Made by a program: the position numbers and the translations under genes
Notes under the pieces: model-generated
Databases searched by the model: none
What the model saw: the letters and a program-made list of their open reading frames with translations, nothing else
Told to the model about the DNA's origin: nothing
Shown: in pieces, positions 5,400 through 6,452 of the stretch
Layout: each line of letters opens with the position of its first letter
How positions within the stretch are numbered: the stretch's first letter is position 1
Assembly: GCA_007135995.1 (NCBI GenBank)
Contig: SLHU01000196.1
Coordinates: 1 to 6,452 of the forward strand
Direction: 5' to 3'
Source: Clostridiales bacterium
Lineage (GTDB): Bacteria; Bacillota; Clostridia; Saccharofermentanales; UBA5734
DNA length: 6,452 nt

Positions 5400-5972
5400 T
5401 CAGGAACGCTGTTGATTAATAGCCATATTGCTGATTGTGCCAACAGGGCAAATCGTACACCAGGTGCGGGGCTTATAGATCCAGCCCAGAAGCAGGCCTA
5501 TTACTGTAGTGGTCATCATCATGGAATAGATGCGGTAAGGCATGTGAATCACGAAATCCGGCAGATCGGGTGATGCCAGAATCTGAGGGGCTGCGAAGGG
5601 CAATCGGAACGCCATCAGAAAACGCAGATCGTTGATCGCTTCTACCTGCCCGATTCCCACCATAATGGTTGATATAATCAGAACGGCGAAATTGACCAGA
5701 AAGTAAATGAGGAAAACCAGCCGTGCTTTGTCGCCGGTCATAAATTTTGGTGCCGGACGATTCGTGAGTGACCGCCCTTTGAACAGAAGGTTAAACAGGT
5801 GCGCTCTGGGACAATAACGCTGGCACCATGTTTTTTTGCGGTCACGATAGACAAGCACAAAAGGTGTTATCATGCAGGCAAAGCCAAGATAGGCGAATAA
5901 AAGGTTAAATAAGCCGAGTACGAAGAAAAGTATTGTGAAAATGTAATATGGAAACGCTATGTTTTTATTCAT
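5400..5972 (-). CDS. Membrane protein with paired Fer4_5-like cysteine motifs (putative [4Fe-4S] protein)
   Basis: This 190-residue protein is strongly hydrophobic, with likely membrane segments at about 8-42 (one or two spans), 84-107 and 145-166. Two cysteine motifs stand just after hydrophobic segments: WCQRYCPRAHLF (C50, C54) and WCTICPVGTIS (C172, C175). The C-x(2-3)-C-P form next to transmembrane helices is typical of the NapH/NosR/Fer4_5-like family. Four cysteines would suffice for one [4Fe-4S] cluster if the two sites come together. The basic loop YRDRKKTWC suggests that the motifs face the cytoplasm. The probable role is membrane electron transfer, but no partner complex is encoded nearby. 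The ATG is supported by GGAGG (5979-5983) six bases upstream. The gene is divergent from the nucleosidase-type gene, with 67 bp between the two starts. Confidence 0.82.
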   Translation of the reverse strand: MNKNIAFPYYIFTILFFVLGLFNLLFAYLGFACMITPFVLVYRDRKKTWCQRYCPRAHLFNLLFKGRSLTNRPAPKFMTGDKARLVFLIYFLVNFAVLIISTIMVGIGQVEAINDLRFLMAFRLPFAAPQILASPDLPDFVIHMPYRIYSMMMTTTVIGLLLGWIYKPRTWCTICPVGTISNMAINQQRS

Positions 5973-5995
5973 GTTGTACCTCCAGGACAGCTACC

Positions 5996-6001
5996 ATTCT
6001 A
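5996..6001 (-). promoter_or_regulatory. Possible -10 of the membrane protein gene
   Basis: On the minus strand TAGAAT matches five of six consensus bases and lies about 12 bp before the ribosome binding site. No acceptable -35 or TGn extension accompanies it, so this is a weak call. The palindrome at 6023-6037 would lie just upstream. Confidence 0.25.
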
Positions 6002-6022
6002 ACTGAAGAAACAAGATCGCTC

Positions 6023-6037
6023 TGTGATATAATCACA
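6023..6037. promoter_or_regulatory. Perfect operator-like palindrome in the divergent promoter region
   Basis: TGTGAT-ATA-ATCACA is a perfect inverted repeat of two 6-bp arms around a 3-bp centre. It fully covers the -10 of the plus-strand gene and lies upstream of the divergent membrane protein gene, so one bound protein could affect both. It resembles TGTGA-TCACA sites of CRP/FNR-type and Rex regulators, but those have 6 bp between the TGTGA and TCACA arms and here there are 5. Confidence 0.5.
6025..6033 (+). promoter_or_regulatory. Extended -10 promoter of the nucleosidase-type gene
   Basis: A perfect TGa-TATAAT lies at 6025-6033. There is no good -35 at 16-18 bp (GAAGAA at 17). With the usual distance, transcription would start at about 6039-6041, which is the ATG itself, so the message may have no leader. 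Confidence 0.55.
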
Positions 6038-6039
6038 TT

Positions 6040-6452
6040 ATGAGAAAAAGAAATGACAGACTGCCTGATAAGCGTCCTGAAGAGGACTCCGCGGAGAAAC
6101 CGGAAAGCTATATTTTCTGGGTGATTGCTTTGCCGGTTGAGGCACGTCCCTTGATTCAATATCTGAATCTCAAGCGCCAGATGGATACACATTGCTGGCC
6201 TGTCTATCTTCATGGACGTCATGTGCTGATCATCAGTGGTATCGGCAAAGTAAGGGCAGCAATGGCTGTTACCTGGCTGGCTGCGAAGTTTAATGACAGA
6301 CCGCTTGCCGGACTGATTAATTTCGGTTTTTGCGGCAGCAGCGATCCCCAGGCAAAGCCGGGTGACATATACAGAATTTCTGAGGTTAAAGATATGGATC
6401 AGGACCGAATGTATTATCCTGATTTGTTTGAGTCTGCATCAATCAATTTGCG
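6040..6452 (+). CDS. Nucleoside phosphorylase / MTA-SAH nucleosidase-type protein, N-terminal part (cut by right edge)
   Basis: The frame is open for 137 codons from the ATG at 6040 to the right edge; the C-terminal part lies outside. Motifs of the purine phosphorylase / methylthioadenosine-SAH nucleosidase fold are visible: WVIALPVEARPL (27-38, with the conserved Glu E34), ISGIGKVRAA (65-74), INFGFCGS (93-100) and KPGDIYRI (106-113), then DMDQD where the family has its Asp-rich segment. Such enzymes cleave the glycosidic bond of a nucleoside or related compound; which one cannot be told. The first 25 residues are highly charged and lie before the conserved core. The ATG has no ribosome binding site, and an in-frame TGA at 6025-6027 rules out a longer start. 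A GTG at 6121, right at the core, has none at good spacing either. A small hairpin GTCCT-GAAG-AGGAC (6074-6087) lies between these two starts. Confidence 0.8.
   Translation, partial: MRKRNDRLPDKRPEEDSAEKPESYIFWVIALPVEARPLIQYLNLKRQMDTHCWPVYLHGRHVLIISGIGKVRAAMAVTWLAAKFNDRPLAGLINFGFCGSSDPQAKPGDIYRISEVKDMDQDRMYYPDLFESASINL

Noticed and set aside
6023..6037. Canonical CRP/FNR or Rex binding site
   Set aside because: The arms match TGTGA/TCACA, but the spacing is 5 bp instead of 6, so I report it only as a palindrome of unknown regulator.
5965..6222. Open frame of 85 codons on the minus strand at the right
   Set aside because: It overlaps the start of the membrane protein gene and lies opposite the nucleosidase-type frame, which has family motifs.

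Overview
The window looks like ordinary chromosome from a Bacillota (Firmicutes-type), probably anaerobic, bacterium of moderate GC. The reasons are strong AGGAGG-like ribosome binding sites, extended -10 promoters of the housekeeping sigma type, a tRNA with its CCA encoded in the gene, and a set of proteins typical of anaerobes: an iron-sulfur aldo/keto reductase, a membrane protein with paired ferredoxin-like half motifs, and a flavin disulfide reductase next to a double-thioredoxin-fold protein. The sequence does not allow a genus call. No mobile element, CRISPR array or phage gene was seen.

Left part (1-753, all minus strand): the N-terminal part of a calcineurin-like metallophosphoesterase runs off the left edge. 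Upstream of it is a complete tRNA-Ser(GGA) with a rho-independent terminator and a good promoter (TTGACT, 17 bp, TAATAT).

Redox pair (about 754-2841, plus strand): after a roughly 320-bp gene-free stretch holding the promoter and a candidate operator comes a 328-residue FAD-dependent disulfide reductase. It has a thioredoxin-reductase layout, but its signatures match the C-terminal half of AhpF. It is followed after 137 bp by a 213-residue protein with two thioredoxin folds, each with its own CxxC, which resembles archaeal/thermophile protein disulfide oxidoreductase (PDO) and the N-terminal half of AhpF. Together they look like an AhpF divided into two genes: NAD(P)H to FAD to CAIC in the reductase, then to CPHC/CQTC in the partner. 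No ahpC lies in the window, so the final acceptor is unknown.

Minus-strand part (2943-5972): a PfkB/ribokinase-type sugar kinase lies 36 bp downstream of an aldo/keto reductase with two C-terminal [4Fe-4S] motifs, and the two probably form one operon. Upstream of the operon is a 309-bp gene-free region with an extended -10 promoter, three copies of TGTACA and a perfect 10-bp inverted repeat. Further upstream is a 190-residue membrane protein with C-x3-C-P and C-x2-C-P motifs.

Right edge (6040-6452, plus strand): a gene divergent from the membrane protein encodes a nucleoside phosphorylase / MTA-SAH nucleosidase-type enzyme and runs off the window. Its perfect extended -10 is embedded in the palindrome TGTGAT-ATA-ATCACA and sits so close to the ATG that the transcript may be leaderless.

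Nothing here is clearly a new system. The points most worth checking are the split AhpF-like pair, the nucleosidase promoter/operator, the control region of the aldo/keto reductase-kinase operon, and the substrate of the kinase.
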